A stretch of DNA of 64,000 bases from Heterohyrax brucei (Eukaryota; Chordata; Mammalia; Hyracoidea; Procaviidae), in assembly GCA_028571685.1 (NCBI GenBank), contig CM053166.1:63698111-63762110 (forward strand), read 5' to 3'. Made by a program: the position numbers and the translations under genes. Below, piece after piece: positions 42,736-53,361 of the stretch. Numbering within the stretch: the stretch's first letter is position 1; each line of letters opens with the position of its first letter. The notes under the pieces were generated by a model. The model ran no database searches, was not told the DNA's origin, and saw nothing but the letters and a program-made list of their open reading frames with translations.

Positions 42736-44534
42736 GAGACTCTGAAATTTACTCTTGAATGTCAAGTACCTAAAGTGAAAGGAAGAAATGCTGGAAGCAT
42801 AAGATTTGAATAGAATATTTCAAAAAGAAGCTCCAGAAGACAAAGTAAAGTACTGTAATGACATTTGGAAAGACCTGAAATAGAAAACAAAAGAAAGAAT
42901 ACATTCTACGTTCCTCAAGCTGAAAGAATAGAAGAAAAAATTCAAACCTTGAGTTGCAATACAGAACGATTGTACTGAGGAAATACTAAATGACACAGGA
43001 AGCATGCAAAGAAGATGAAAGGAATACATGGAGTCACTACACTAAAAAAAAAATTGATCAAAGCTCAACCATATCTTGAAATAGCATAGGCACTGAAGGA
43101 AGTGGTCCAATCTGCATTGAAGCATTAGAGAAAAACAAAGCTCCAGGAATTGGCAGAATAGCAATTTAGATGTTTCAACAAATTTACACAGCTCTGAAAT
43201 TGCTCACTCGTCTAGGCCAAGGAATTTGGAAGGCAGCTGCATGGCCAACCAACTGGAAGAGATCCATATTTAAGCTTATTCCAAAGAAAGGAGATCCAAC
43301 TGAATGTAGAAATTATTGAACAATATCATTAATATCAGACATAAGTAAAATTTTTCTGAAGATCGTTCAAAAGTGACTGCAGCGGTACATCAAAAGTAAA
43401 CTGTCAGAAATTCAAGCCAGATTCAGAAGAGGGCATGGAACTAGGGATATCATTGCTGATATTAGATGTATCTTGTCTGAAAGCAGACAATACCAGAAAG
43501 ATGTCTACCTGTATTTTATTGACTATGCAAAGACATTCAGCTGTGTGAATCATAACAAATTATGGATAGCACTGTGGAGAATGGGAATTCCAGAACCCTT
43601 AATTGTGCTCTTGAGGAATCTGTACATAGATCAAGAGGCAGTTATGAGAACAGAATAAGGGAATAATGTGTGGTTTAAATTCAGGAGAGTTGTGCATCAG
43701 GATTATATCCTTTCACCATACCTCATCAGTCTGTATGCTGAGCAAATAATCAGAGAAACTGGACTTTATGAAGAAGAACAGGCATCAGGACTGGAGGAAA
43801 ACTCATGAACAACCTGTGTTATGCATATGATACAACCCTGCTTCCTGAAAGTGAAGAAAACTTGAAGCACTTGCTGATAAAGATCAAAGATCCTTCCGTA
43901 TGGATTACACCTCAATAAAGAAAACAAAAATCCTCACAACTGAACCAATAAGCAATATCATGGTAAACAAGAAAAAGACTGAAGTCATTTTACCTGGATC
44001 CACAATCAATACCCCGGGAGACAATAGTCAGGAAATTAAAACCACATTGCCATGGGCAAATCTGTTGCAAAAGATGTCTTTGAAGTGTTGAAAAACAAGG
44101 ATGTCATCTTGAAGACCAAGGTGCATCTGACCCAAACCATGAAGTTTTCAATCACCTCCTATGCATGTGAAAGCTAAATGAGGAATAAGGAAGATCAAAG
44201 AACTGATGCCTTGGAATTGTGATGTTGGAGAAGAATATTGAATATATCATGGTCTACAAAAAGAACAAACAAATCTGTCTTGGAAGAAAAGCTTCTAGAA
44301 TGCTATTTAGAAGCAAAGATCGTGAGATTATGCTGTCAGGATGGATCAATCCCTAGAACAGGACATTATGTTTGGTAGAGGGTCAGTGAAAAAGAGGAAA
44401 ACTCTCAACGAGATGGATTGACACAGTTGTTGCAACAATGGGCTTAACAATAATGATTGTGAGGATGGTGTAGGACTGGGCAGCGTTTTGTTAACATGGA
44501 TTGCAACCCACTAGATGTCCCCCAACAACAACAG
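42736..44534 (+). mobile_element. RTE/BovB-type LINE, 3' part (continues from 21909)
   Basis: It resumes at the duplicated GAGACTCTGAAATTT and runs through the reverse transcriptase to the RTE 3' end with its CAACAACAACA tail (44523-44533). The tail is followed by TACTCTATT, the right copy of the 9-bp duplication at 20560-20568. So the full insertion, apart from the 20.8 kb inside it, is present from 5' UTR to tail. Confidence 0.85.
42800..44200 (+). pseudogene. RTE LINE reverse transcriptase pseudogene
   Basis: Plus-strand blocks in order: EALEKNKAPGIGRIAI-like near 43115, AAAWPTNWKRSIFKLIPKKG near 43230, EIQARFRRGHGTRDIIADIR near 43410, YLYFIDYAKTFSCVNHNKLW near 43510 and MGIPEPLIVLLRNLYIDQEA near 43580. 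The catalytic block follows near 43815, where NNLCYAYDTTLL stands for the YADD motif (first Asp changed to Tyr). Then KKTKILTTEPISNIMVNKKK at 43918. The C-terminal part near 44150-44480 is closed by stops. The enzyme family copies RTE RNA and, by shared 3' ends, probably the SINEs here. Confidence 0.8.
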
Positions 44535-44539
44535 TACTC

Positions 44540-45230
44540 TATTTTGTGTATGTACCACAGTTTATCCCTTCATTTCTTGGTGGAAACCTAAGTGGTTTCC
44601 ATCTTTTTGGTATTGGGAATAATGCTGCAATGAACATGAGTGTACATATGTCCATTTGTGCAATGACTTTTATTACTCTAGAATATATTCCTAGGAACAG
44701 GATTGCTGAATTACCTGGTATTTCTATTTATAGCTTTCTAAGGAAATACCATATTGTTTTCCAAAGCGATTGTAACATTTTGCATTCTCACCAGCAGTGC
44801 ATAAGAGTTCCAATCTCTCCACAGCCTCTCCAATATATTTTTTTTAATTATTATTTTTCTTTTAAATTCCTGCCAGTAATGCTGGGGATAAGATGGTATC
44901 TCATTGTGGTTTTAATTTCCATTTCTCTAATGGCTAGTGATCGTAAGCATTTCCTCAGCGTCTGTTAGCTGCTTAAATGTCTTCTTGGTGAAGTGTTTCT
45001 GTTAATTTCCTTTGCCCATTTTTAAACTGGATTATTTGTCATTTTGTTGTAGAGGTGTTGGATTTTCCTACAGATTTTGGAAATTAGACCTTTGTCTGAT
45101 GTGCAATAGCCAAAATTTTTGGTGAAGTCTTTTGATGAGCATAAATGTTTAATTTTTAGAAGATACTAGTTATCTAGCTAATCTTCTGGAATTTGTGTAT
45201 TGTTAGTTATAGTTTGTATTATTTTCCTGA
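44540..45230 (-). pseudogene. Old L1 ORF2 C-terminal pseudogene
   Basis: On the plus strand it reads as the reverse of the ORF2 C-terminal region: GGTATTGGGAATAATGCTGC, GGAATATATTCCTAGG-like text, CATTCTCACCAGCAGTGC, CCACAGCCTCTCCAATAT. On the minus strand the frames are closed every 20-40 codons. A 155-codon plus-strand frame at 44501-44968 is antisense and not a gene. Confidence 0.7.
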
Positions 45231-45929
45231 ATTCTTCCAGTTTTTTGGTCTGTGTTTTCAATGACTTTGTCTGCTTTTTTCACAAATTAGTCTTTTTTTT
45301 TTCCATTTTTGTCTGCTTTTTGCTTCAATTCTTAGATATCTCTGAATATTAGAGATCTGAATTCCCTAACAGGTAGTTCTAGATCCTTTTATTCTACTGC
45401 AAAGTCATCCAGTGTTTTATTTTAGATGCCTACTAGAACCATCCTGTACTACTTTTTATATGTTTTGATATTGTCTACCGTCTTTGGGACATTCAGTAGT
45501 TATTTTCTTCATTTATTTATTGCAGATTTGTTTCATCTTTTTTTTTTATTTGATTTTGTCTGAGCAGGTGAGCTATGTGTCCTTTGTTGTTTGTCTGTGT
45601 GCATAACACCTTTCACCTCCTTGTCCAAGGAACAGAGCCAATTGCTCAACTATCTTGCAACAAAGTAGGTCCAGCTGAACGGGAGGGGCTAGGATGGGTT
45701 GTTTGTGGCTTGTACTGGGGCCAACAGAGTAGGCTGGGGGTTACTGCAGGGTAGTTGCTGGTAGACTTTGCCTGTGCTGCTCAGGGATGTGATGTTCAGT
45801 GCATGGTGCAAGTAGGAAGGAGGTAGGGGGAAGACTGTGATATGGGGAGCTAAAATGGTTATGGAAAAGAGGAGAGAGTGGGGAGAGAAACACAAGGCAA
45901 ACAGACAGACAATAGTGCTGAGGGAGCTT

Positions 45930-46560
45930 GCCATTGGAGAGATGAAAAATCAAGAAATGAAGAAAAACAAAAGGGAGGGGGGAGAAAATGTTCCCAGGTA
46001 TACCACCAACTACCAGAGAAGCGGCTCCCAGGCCTCAGATACAGCCTGCCTAGAAGAGGCAGGATGGCACACAACACCAGTTATTCAGGAGACAGGAAAA
46101 GAAGGAAAGCAGAGAGAAATGAGAAACTGGGAAATGAAGAAAAACAAAAGAGAAAGAAGGGAAGAAAGGGCCTCAGGGATCTCACTAATGTGGCTGCATA
46201 GACTCAGGAAGTGGTTCCCAAACTGCACAGTACAGCCTGACAAGAGGCAGAGATGACACACAGCAGGTATTCAGGAACAGAAAAAGAAGGTTAAGTGGAG
46301 AGAGATGAGAAACTGAGAAATGAAGAGAGACAAAAAGGAAAAAGAAATGCTCCCAAAGACAAACCCCATCAGTGCAGCTGCACAGACTGGGAAAGTGACT
46401 CCCATGCTGTGCAGTACAACCTGGCTAGAAGGGGCTTCCAAGCCAAGAAAAGAAAAACAGACAAAATAACAAAGGCCTCAGGCTTGGACAAGGGAAGCAG
46501 TTTCTCAGCTGAGTAGTGTTTCAAAGCCTATCAAGAAGAAGTAAAGATGACACGTGGAGC
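45930..46560 (-). repeat. ~180-bp tandem array in old L1 5' region, 3-4 units
   Basis: The block AAATGAAGAAAAACAAAAG starts at 45955 and 46132 and returns as AAATGAAGAGAGACAAAAAG at 46318, giving spacings of 177 and 186. Between them recur GAGGCAGGATGGCACACA versus GAGGCAGAGATGACACACAG, TATTCAGGAGACAGGAAAAG versus TATTCAGGAACAGAAAAAG, and a CACAGTACAGCCTG-type block. A partial fourth unit (AGTAAAGATGACACGTGG) lies near 46535. The units are diverged. The plus strand is purine-rich. This could be a promoter array of an extinct L1 lineage. Confidence 0.65.
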
Positions 46561-47110
46561 TAAGTGTTTGAGAGAAAGAACGAGGAAGAGGTGAGAGGCA
46601 GAGAAGAAAGTAAGTGAAAAAAATGAGATGGCAGTGAAGGAGATGGCTTGTCCGGCCAGGCTGAATCCAAGTGGAAGACAGCCAGTGCCTCTGGAGCCTG
46701 AGTCTTTCAGCCTGCTGGGAAGCAGTGGAGGCCAAGCAGGTGGAAGAATGATGTGGGGTGGGGGGCGGGGGACGGTATGAGACAGCATGCATCACTGGTT
46801 ACCAGGTGTTCTGTCTCTTGCTGGGAGCTCTGTGAAGCTTCTTTCTTGTGCTCTCTTCCTGTCAGTCTCTGACAGGCATCCAAGATGGTGAATTATTGCT
46901 GTGCTGATAGGGGACCTCCACTTGCATGCCTCCTCTATCTCTGTTCTCTGCCAGTTTCTTACTCCATTCAGTGCTTGACTGAGTTATCTCTTCATTTGAT
47001 GCTTAACATTCCAGGACAGATGTTTGTCTCTATTTTAGTTTTTTGGGTGTTTGCTGAGGAGGAACAGTGTGGTAATTCTGTATATAGTGCCATGTTGGCT
47101 CTACTTCTTC

Positions 47111-47250
47111 ATTTTGACTAATTCCTATCATTAAGTTTTCAGGTTCACTAATATTAGACCTCTGCAAAGTCACTAAACCTATCCATTATATTTTTCATCT
47201 CACCTCACATATTACAGTTTTATCAATCAAAAATAAGTCTAAGAAAAGAA
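47111..47250. other. Short spacer without recognisable feature
   Basis: AT-rich sequence between the old L1 5' end and an ancient L1 3' end. Nothing identifiable. Confidence 0.3.
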
Positions 47251-48160
47251 ATATTAGAGCAGAAGTAAATGAAATAAAAAGCAGAAAAAACATTACACAA
47301 AGTCAATAAAACCACAAACTGCGTTTCTGAGAAAATCATTAGAACTGATAAAAACAACCAACCATATGATCCAACAATTTCACTGCTAGGTGTTTACCTA
47401 GGAGAAGTAAAAGCACATGTTCATACAAAGACTTGTACAGGAATGTTCATAGCAGATTTATTTTTAATAGTTAAAAACTGGAGACAATACACCTATCAAT
47501 ATGTGAATGGATAAATAAAATGGTATATCCATACAAGGGACTAGTACTTAGGCATAAAATGAAGTGAATTATTGATAAATGCAATAAGATGGATGAATCT
47601 CAAAATAATTATGCTGACTAAAACAAAATGGACAAAAAAAGAGTGCAGATTCTGTGCTTTCAGTTATAGGTTGCCCCTGACTACCTACATTGGAACAATG
47701 GGGTTCCAATCTAATCCATTGTAAGTCAGTTCTGAAGTAAGACATCTGTGAGTGAATATCAGAAAAAGAGAAAACCAGCAAATTACACAGTGCAGCATTG
47801 TATGCAGTAAGTATAACTAACAATAAGATGTACAAAAAAAGAAGAGTGTCATAAGTGGGGTTTGTTATAACTCAAATATGGTATAAATTAGGGACTACCT
47901 GTATATAAAATTCAAGAGAATGCAAATTTATGTATAGTGGTAAGATGCAGATTAGTGGTTACCTGGGAAAGGGATGGCATAGGGGATAGGGACATGCAGG
48001 AGGGAAGGATTACAGGGAATATTTGGAAACTTTTTGGGATGGTGAATATATTCACTGTCTTGATAGTGATGGAGGTTTCATGAGTGTATACATGTTATCA
48101 AATTATATACTTTATGTGCAGTTTGTTACACATCAGTAAAGCTGTTTAAAAAACAGTATT
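47251..48160 (+). mobile_element. Ancient L1 (L1M-like) 3' end, plus strand
   Basis: ORF2 end and 3' UTR in plus orientation: CCATATGATCCAACAATTTC, GGAATGTTCATAGCAGATTT, GGATGAATCTCAAAATAATT, then TAGTGGTTACCTGGGAAAGG and ACATCAGTAAAGCTGTTTAA. It is broken by a MITE at 47666-47904. A scrap of ORF2 linker-like text (AGAGCAGAAGTAAATGAAAT) sits at about 47250. No open frame. Confidence 0.75.
47666..47904. mobile_element. Tigger-like MITE (TA target)
   Basis: The ends TATAGGTTGCCCCTGAC and GGGACTACCTGTATA are imperfect inverted repeats. The L1 phrase TTCTGTGCTTTCAGT...TATAAAATTCAAGAGAATG is split at a TA. The internal text (CCATTGTAAGTCAGTTCTG) resembles Tigger-type pogo MITEs of placental mammals. 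It has no transposase. Confidence 0.55.
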
Positions 48161-48344
48161 ACTGTCCATAATATGCCAGGCACAATGATTCTCAGAGAGC
48201 AGGCTCCCCCTGGGCAATCTTAACCAAGCTCACAATTACTACTCATATTGTAATGACTCTCAATTATGTATCTCCATTATACTGAGAGTCAGACACTCCA
48301 TCTAGCTCCCTATGACAATCTCTACCTATCTGTTCCACCTAAAA
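48161..48344. other. Spacer without recognisable feature
   Basis: Sequence between the L1M tail and a SINE. No open frame or known repeat recognised. Confidence 0.3.
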
Positions 48345-48500
48345 CATCCAAGTGATTGCCACGGTAGATTCTGACTCATATTGACCCTAAAGTACAGATT
48401 GGAACTTCCCATAACGTTTCCAAGGAGCAGCTGGTAGATTTGAATGGGCAATCTTTTGGCCAGCCCTGAGCTCATAACCACTGTACTACTAAGGCTCCTA
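48345..48500 (-). mobile_element. AfroSINE-type SINE, degraded
   Basis: On the plus strand GATTCTGACTCATATTGACC, CGTTTCCAAGGAGCAGCTGG, then the reversed tRNA-like head ending in TACTACTAAGGCTCC. Diverged, so an old copy. Confidence 0.75.
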
Positions 48501-48582
48501 TATGTTCCACAGAACTCTAAACTTACCATGCCCAAGGCATATTTTTAATTAAAATGAATATTTTATTGTAACACAGAACAAA

Positions 48583-48695
48583 GTCAGCAGTTCAAATCCA
48601 TCAGGCACTCCTTGAATACTCTGGGGGTCAGTTCTATCCTGGTCCCCAGGGTCGCCATGAGTCGAATCCGACTCGACGACACTTGGCTTGGCTGG
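48583..48695 (+). mobile_element. SINE with TTGGC tail and 9-bp target duplication
   Basis: 5'-truncated copy beginning at the B-box region (GTCAGCAGTTCAAATCC) and ending GACACTTGGCTTGGCTGG. Flanks 48574-48582 and 48696-48704 are CAGAACAAA. There is no poly(A); the end carries TTGGC/TGGC repeats. Confidence 0.85.
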
Positions 48696-48837
48696 CAGAA
48701 CAAAATTCTAACTCACCAAAAGAAGAAAGAGCAGATTTACTGTCCTGGCAGAGATTGGAGAAACTCCACGAGTATGGCCCCAGGATACCCTATTAGCTCA
48801 GAAATGAGGTCAGTCCTGAAGTTTACCCTTCAGTCAA

Positions 48838-48892
48838 AGATTCCAAACCAAAAATCAAACCCACTGCTGTGAAGCTGATTCTGACTCATAGC
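48838..48892 (-). mobile_element. SINE 3' fragment
   Basis: Plus-strand AACCAAAAATCAAACCCACT and GATTCTGACTCATAGCAATT are the reverse of the AfroSINE tail with a TTTGG-type end. Truncated. Confidence 0.7.
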
Positions 48893-48904
48893 AATTAGAC
48901 AGGC

Positions 48905-49127
48905 CCATAAAACAAAAAGAGACTAAATGAGCACACCGGCTTAGGGTCAAGGACTAGAAGGCAGGAGAGGACACGAAAGCTGGTAATAGGGAGCCCAAGG
49001 TCGAGAAGGGAAGAGTGTTGACATGTTGTGAGGTTGGCAACAATGTCACAAAACAATATGTGTACTAACTGTTTAATGAGAAGTTAGTTTGCTCTGTATA
49101 CTTTCATCTAAAGTACAATAAAAAAAA
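48905..49127 (+). mobile_element. 5'-truncated L1 3' end with poly(A)
   Basis: It matches the reverse complement of 19585-19700 (GTTGACATGTTGTGAGGTTG, CAATATGTGTACTAACTG) and ends in ACAATAAAAAAAATG. It therefore shows the true 3' tail of the old L1 that hosts the nested stack. Confidence 0.8.
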
Positions 49128-49330
49128 TGTCTTATTGTGGTAAATGTATATGTAACAAAATATTTGCCATTTCAACATACTTCACGTGGGGTAATTCAGA
49201 GACATTATGTTCACCACGTTGTTTAACTATCAGGTTACCAAGGGCAGATGGAACACACTGGAAACAGGGGCAATGTTGGAACAATGTGACGAGTACAGTT
49301 ACAGAATTGATATTTTGAATTTATATTCCC
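49128..49330 (-). mobile_element. Ancient L1 3' UTR fragment
   Basis: Plus-strand CTTATTGTGGTAAATGTATA with AACAAAATATTTGCCATTTC is the reverse of the L1M-type 3' end. The right boundary is unclear. Confidence 0.55.
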
Positions 49331-50290
49331 CTTCCAACCTGATTTTTCTCAGGTGCATCTCAGCACAGCTGCAACATCATCTACCCAGCTGTCAAAATAT
49401 TCCAATCATAATTTTGATTTTCGTCTTTGTCAGCCCCAACATCCTAAATGTGTTGTGGATCTACTTACCTTGCTGACACTACATTAAGCCGAATCACTCA
49501 TTTCTCTAGCAACAGCCTCCCAGTGAAGTATCCTGACTGCCAAATGTACTCATAGGTCATGCACACAAAGCAGCCAGAAACTGTTGAATACAGACATGAC
49601 CTTTTCATTCCCCAGTGAAAATCTTTCAGTAACTTCTTATTCCCTTGGTATGATTTTCAGAGCCTTTAACGTGAGTTACATGCACAAGGTGGTCCCTGTT
49701 TCTTTCTCACTCTCCAGTCATAGGTAAAATGGGGGATATTTGCAGCAGTCTGAAACAGCTTTACAGTGGTGGCCTTGAAGCAATTAGGAAGAGCTGTGGT
49801 AGCAAGGGAGATGGAACAGGCGAAAGTGATTTTACCAAGTTCCTATTTCAGTCTGATGTTCATATATAGTCAAAGTAGGAAACAGCAAGCACATTGATGA
49901 CTTTGGTGGAACTATTTCTAAAGGAGAACATATTTTTGTTTTTTCACCAAACTATCAGCCACTCGGGATTTTAATATTCTAATGGGGTCATGACAACTAT
50001 TTCCTCTATTGTTGGCATTATATAGATGCAGAGCCATGCTTAGGAAGCTGGGAGATGGGTGAATAGTTGGTTTGATGTGTTTGAACCATTCAGCACTTTG
50101 AGTTAAATGCGTATATTCTGTTAAAAATAGACAGTGGGGAGGGGTGGTCACCTATTCCCTCTCTAATGTGCATAACATCAGGTCTCACTGCTTAAACTAA
50201 TGAGTATTTAGCAGTAAAGGCTCCTACTGATTCCAGTGAGTCATTAATTCTCTGCTTGTAGAGCCACCGTGGAGCCACCATGGAGTTTTT
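49331..50290. other. Mixed-composition sequence, no gene; possible ancient repeat
   Basis: The stretch 49590-49720 (CCAGTGAAAATCTTTCAGTA, TGGTCCCTGTTTCTTTCTCA) resembles an ancient dispersed mammalian repeat that I cannot name. The rest shows no frame longer than 90 codons, no splice-bounded exon and no RNA gene. Confidence 0.35.
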
Positions 50291-50306
50291 CATCAGCTGC
50301 ATTTTT

Positions 50307-51885
50307 TTTTCTTTTTATTTAACATAACTGAGTGAAAATGTACATTCACATATAAATTTACATGCCCACCCACATGCAGCTTCCACTGCTCTCCCTGTCT
50401 GGTGACAGCACACTATTCCTCTCTGCTCCATACATGTCTCATCCTCCCAACAACCTCCTTTCCCCTCCTCTCCGTCCACTCCCCTTCCTCCAGCCAGAGG
50501 TCAGCAAGATGATATCCTGTAGATGTATAGAACGATAAAGTGCTTCGAATATATGGTCACTCTGCATTGCCAAGTCCAATCCATTCCTGTCCAAAGAGTG
50601 GACCTTTGTTATAATTTATGGGAAAGGGCAGCATCAGAGCCGGGGGCCATGCTCTCAGAGGAACCCCCAAACCGCTGGACCATCAATTGAGGTCTTTTAG
50701 TGGAGATCTCATGATGCACCCCTTTTATTCTTGTGTTGCCAGTGAGACTCCTCTCTCTGAGCTCCATCGTGGCTATCACTGGTGGTGGCCGGGCACCATC
50801 TGGTTCTTCCCGTCCCAAGTCAATGTAGGCACCCACTCTTGTGGGTCTCTCTGTCTTCTCGGTTATCTTGACTGCATGTCATTTTGGTCCTCAGTGAGTA
50901 TCTGTTCCTGCTGAGTTGGGACTATCCGCTGTGTCCTCGGATGGCAGCTTGGCAGCTTTTAAGACCCCAGACGCCACTCACCAATGTGGGGTGCAGAGAG
51001 CTCTCTTATCAAAACGCTAGTTGTGCCAATTGGCCTGGAATTCGCCTAAAAGCATGGTCCCCTGCCCCCCGCCCCAGCTACTCTATCCTTGCAGTATTGA
51101 GTTAAGATGAAAGGAGTACTCAAGTTATGCTGAAGTCCACTTAATGTTGTTCTTGTTTCTAATGTGTGCCATCACCGCTTTCTCCCAACTAGATTTCTAG
51201 TAACTATCTAAACTAACCCCTCCCCCCCTCACTCTCCCTCCTTCCCCTCCCTTGCCGCTGTCAAAGAGTCTTTTCTTCTATACACAAGTCTGCTTTTGGG
51301 ATCTTATCGTAGAGGTCTCATACAGTATTTGTCCCTTTGTCGCTGACTACTTTCACTCAACATAATGTCTTCCAGTTGAAACCAGGTTAGGAGATGTTTC
51401 CTGGAATCATCGTTATTCTTTATCATTGTGTAGTGCTCCATTGAGTATATGTACCATAGTTTACCTATCCATTCTTCTATTGTTGGGCATCTGGGTTGAT
51501 TCCATCTTTTTGCTATCATAGACTGTGCTGCGGTAAACATTCTGATGCATGTGTCCGTTGGTGTGAAAGGCCTTGAATCTGTAGGATATATTCCAAGTAG
51601 TGGAATTACTGGGTCAAATGGTATATCGATATCCATTTTTTTTTAAGGAAGCGCCAGATTGCCTTCCAAAGAGGCTGGACCATTTTGCAACCCCACCAAC
51701 AGTGTAGGCCAGTAGGAGGGTTCTACTTTCTCCACAGCCTCTCCAGCCTTTGTTGTTTTGTGTTTTCTGGATCATGGCCAATCTTGTTGGGGTGAGATGG
51801 TATCTCATTGTTGTCTTGATTTGAATTTCTTTAATAACTAAAGATCGTGAGCATGTCCGCATGTGTTTTTTCGCTGCCTGGATCT
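50307..51885 (-). mobile_element. 5'-truncated young L1: 3' UTR and ORF2 C-terminus
   Basis: The poly(T) lies at the left. Flanks 50291-50306 and 51886-51901 are a perfect 16-bp duplication (CATCAGCTGCATTTTT). The minus strand holds ORF2 C-terminal coding (51304-51862) and about 1 kb of 3' UTR, the most complete 3' UTR of the young family in this window. It is useful for measuring what the copy at 8403 lost. Confidence 0.95.
51304..51885 (-). pseudogene. Young L1 ORF2 C-terminus, truncated
   Basis: The frame 51304-51636 reads DIDIPFDPVIPLLGIYPTDS, MFTAAQSMIAKRWNQPRCPT and EEWIGKLWYIYSMEHYTMIK, the usual L1 ORF2 C-terminal text, and ends near the natural stop. An indel near 51640 (poly(T) run on plus) shifts it from the frame 51614-51862 (RTCSRSLVIKEIQIKTTMRY). 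5' truncation removes everything upstream. Confidence 0.9.
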
Positions 51886-51901
51886 CATCAGCTGCATTTT
51901 T

Positions 51902-52904
51902 AAGCCATTACCAGTCACTTCTGAGCAGCAGTGCTGATTCCTGGGTTCCTGTATCTCACAAGAGACAGCACAATGGGCTCGGAAGTCTCCTTACAGAGAA
52001 TTCTAATGCAGACTCAGAATAGATATAAAGAAGACGATGATGACTAGCATTTCTACATTCTGACCACTCTATTGACAAAGATGTCTGAGAACTCTTAGTT
52101 TTAGGGAACTACATTGCCCTTGAATGAAAACATATATTTAAACCAATACATAACCTGATAGAAGAAGGTGGGTGGAGGTGAATTACAATTCCTCTTTAGT
52201 TTACTACACAGTAATAATGATGTTTGCTCTGTTATTGCTCCAGGTTTATTATTTGCTCAATAGTCTCTTTGGTCCAAACTCAGTGAGTTTTTCAGTTTTA
52301 TACATAATATTCTCTTGGGAATTGAAAAGCACTATGCCTCTGAAGGTGCTCAGTTAACTTTGGAAGACTCATTTTTCAAAAAGGTCCTAACCTACCTTCC
52401 AACTTAAATTCAAATTTTGCCTAAGCAAACATTAGGGCAGAAAATCATCACTTGAGTGTATGTTTATACCAGCATTGTAAGCTATTTGTCTAAAAGGTCA
52501 TTTACAGAACAATTTAGAAGAGTATTAAACTTCAGGACACTATAATCATAACTAAAGAGAATGCACATATAATTGGAAGTGTGACAGTGCATTCTTCAAT
52601 GTTACATTATTCAATATAATGAAAGTATTTTGTGGAAAGACCTGCTACTTCATTGAACTACCACTGAAGAAATTAACTCAGAGCAAAACAATAACATGTG
52701 GAAGGAGGAGAAGGGGTAAAGAGAAACAAGTAGAAAAGGCTATGAAGCAATCCCCATTCAAATTAAGAAAAATCCAAGTTGGAAAGCAAGATATTCTTCT
52801 TACTTGGGGAAGATTTCATTTTGTTCATCAGTAATTCCCTTCTATTTGAAAGGATTGAGGGCAATTTAAATATGCTAAACTTATGAGAGGTGAGCAGCCC
52901 AAAC
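51902..52904. other. Mostly non-repetitive sequence, no gene seen
   Basis: Balanced composition with no recognised repeat. The longest frame is 71 codons (52619-52834, plus) without a domain I recognise. No RNA gene. It may be intergenic or intronic. Confidence 0.4.
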
Positions 52905-53125
52905 AACCAAACTTCAAACGAAACCAATTGCCATTGAACTGGGTCCAATTCGTGGTGACCCATGTGCATCAGAGTAGAACTATGCTGCATAGAGTTTTCA
53001 ATGGCTGTAATCACTTGGAACCAGATCATCAGACCATTCAAGGCGCCTCTGAGTGGTCTTAAATCATCAACCTTTCAGTTAATAGCAGAGCACATTAACT
53101 CTTTGTACCACCCAGGGACTCGAAA
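52905..53125 (-). mobile_element. AfroSINE-type SINE, long form
   Basis: Plus-strand AACCAATTGCCATTGAACTG, GAGTTTTCAATGGCTGTAAT, GGCGCCTCTGAGTGGTC, and the reversed head ending CCACCCAGGGACTC. Same long form as 60270-60480. Confidence 0.8.
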
Positions 53126-53350
53126 AGCTCAAAAGGCATAACATAAAAAAGACAGCTAACAAGAATAGAGCCAATATCTGATATTTACTGAATCAAATGC
53201 AAAATGCAATACCTAGAATAAAGTAGGCAAAATGTTTAAAAGATTATAATGTTTTACAGTTACAGTAATTCTGATCTCTCTATTGACAAAAATTTTAAAC
53301 TATTTTAGCTTGCACTAAAGTCAACCAACACTTATCCACTTTAGTTTTCA
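53126..53350. other. Non-repetitive spacer
   Basis: Nothing recognised. Confidence 0.3.
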
Positions 53351-53361
53351 AATATTAGATT

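Larger units (their letters stand above)
44535..47110 (-). mobile_element. Old L1, right part of nested-stack host: ORF2 C-terminus and 5' region
   Basis: It resumes the 3' UTR/ORF2 text broken at 20568 (TGTGTATGTACCACAG, then GTTTCCATCTTTTTGGTATT). ORF2 C-terminal coding runs to about 45230. The text then jumps to ORF1/5' UTR-like sequence, so most of ORF2 is deleted. A ~180-bp tandem array follows (45930-46560). The 5' end is put near 47110 on plus-strand TAGTGCCATGTTGGCTC, resembling a reversed L1 start motif; this last call is uncertain. Confidence 0.6.

Noticed and set aside
44501-44968. 155-codon plus-strand frame as a gene
   Set aside because: Antisense to the L1 ORF2 C-terminal relic; the first codons lie in the RTE tail.
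45837-46256. Lysine/glutamate-rich 139-codon frame as a coding repeat protein
   Set aside because: It follows a purine-rich tandem array with units of 177 and 186 bases and is open only because A/G-rich DNA has few stops; the overlapping frames are equally open.
52619-52834. 71-codon basic frame in non-repetitive DNA
   Set aside because: No family recognised, no promoter or splice context; chance length.
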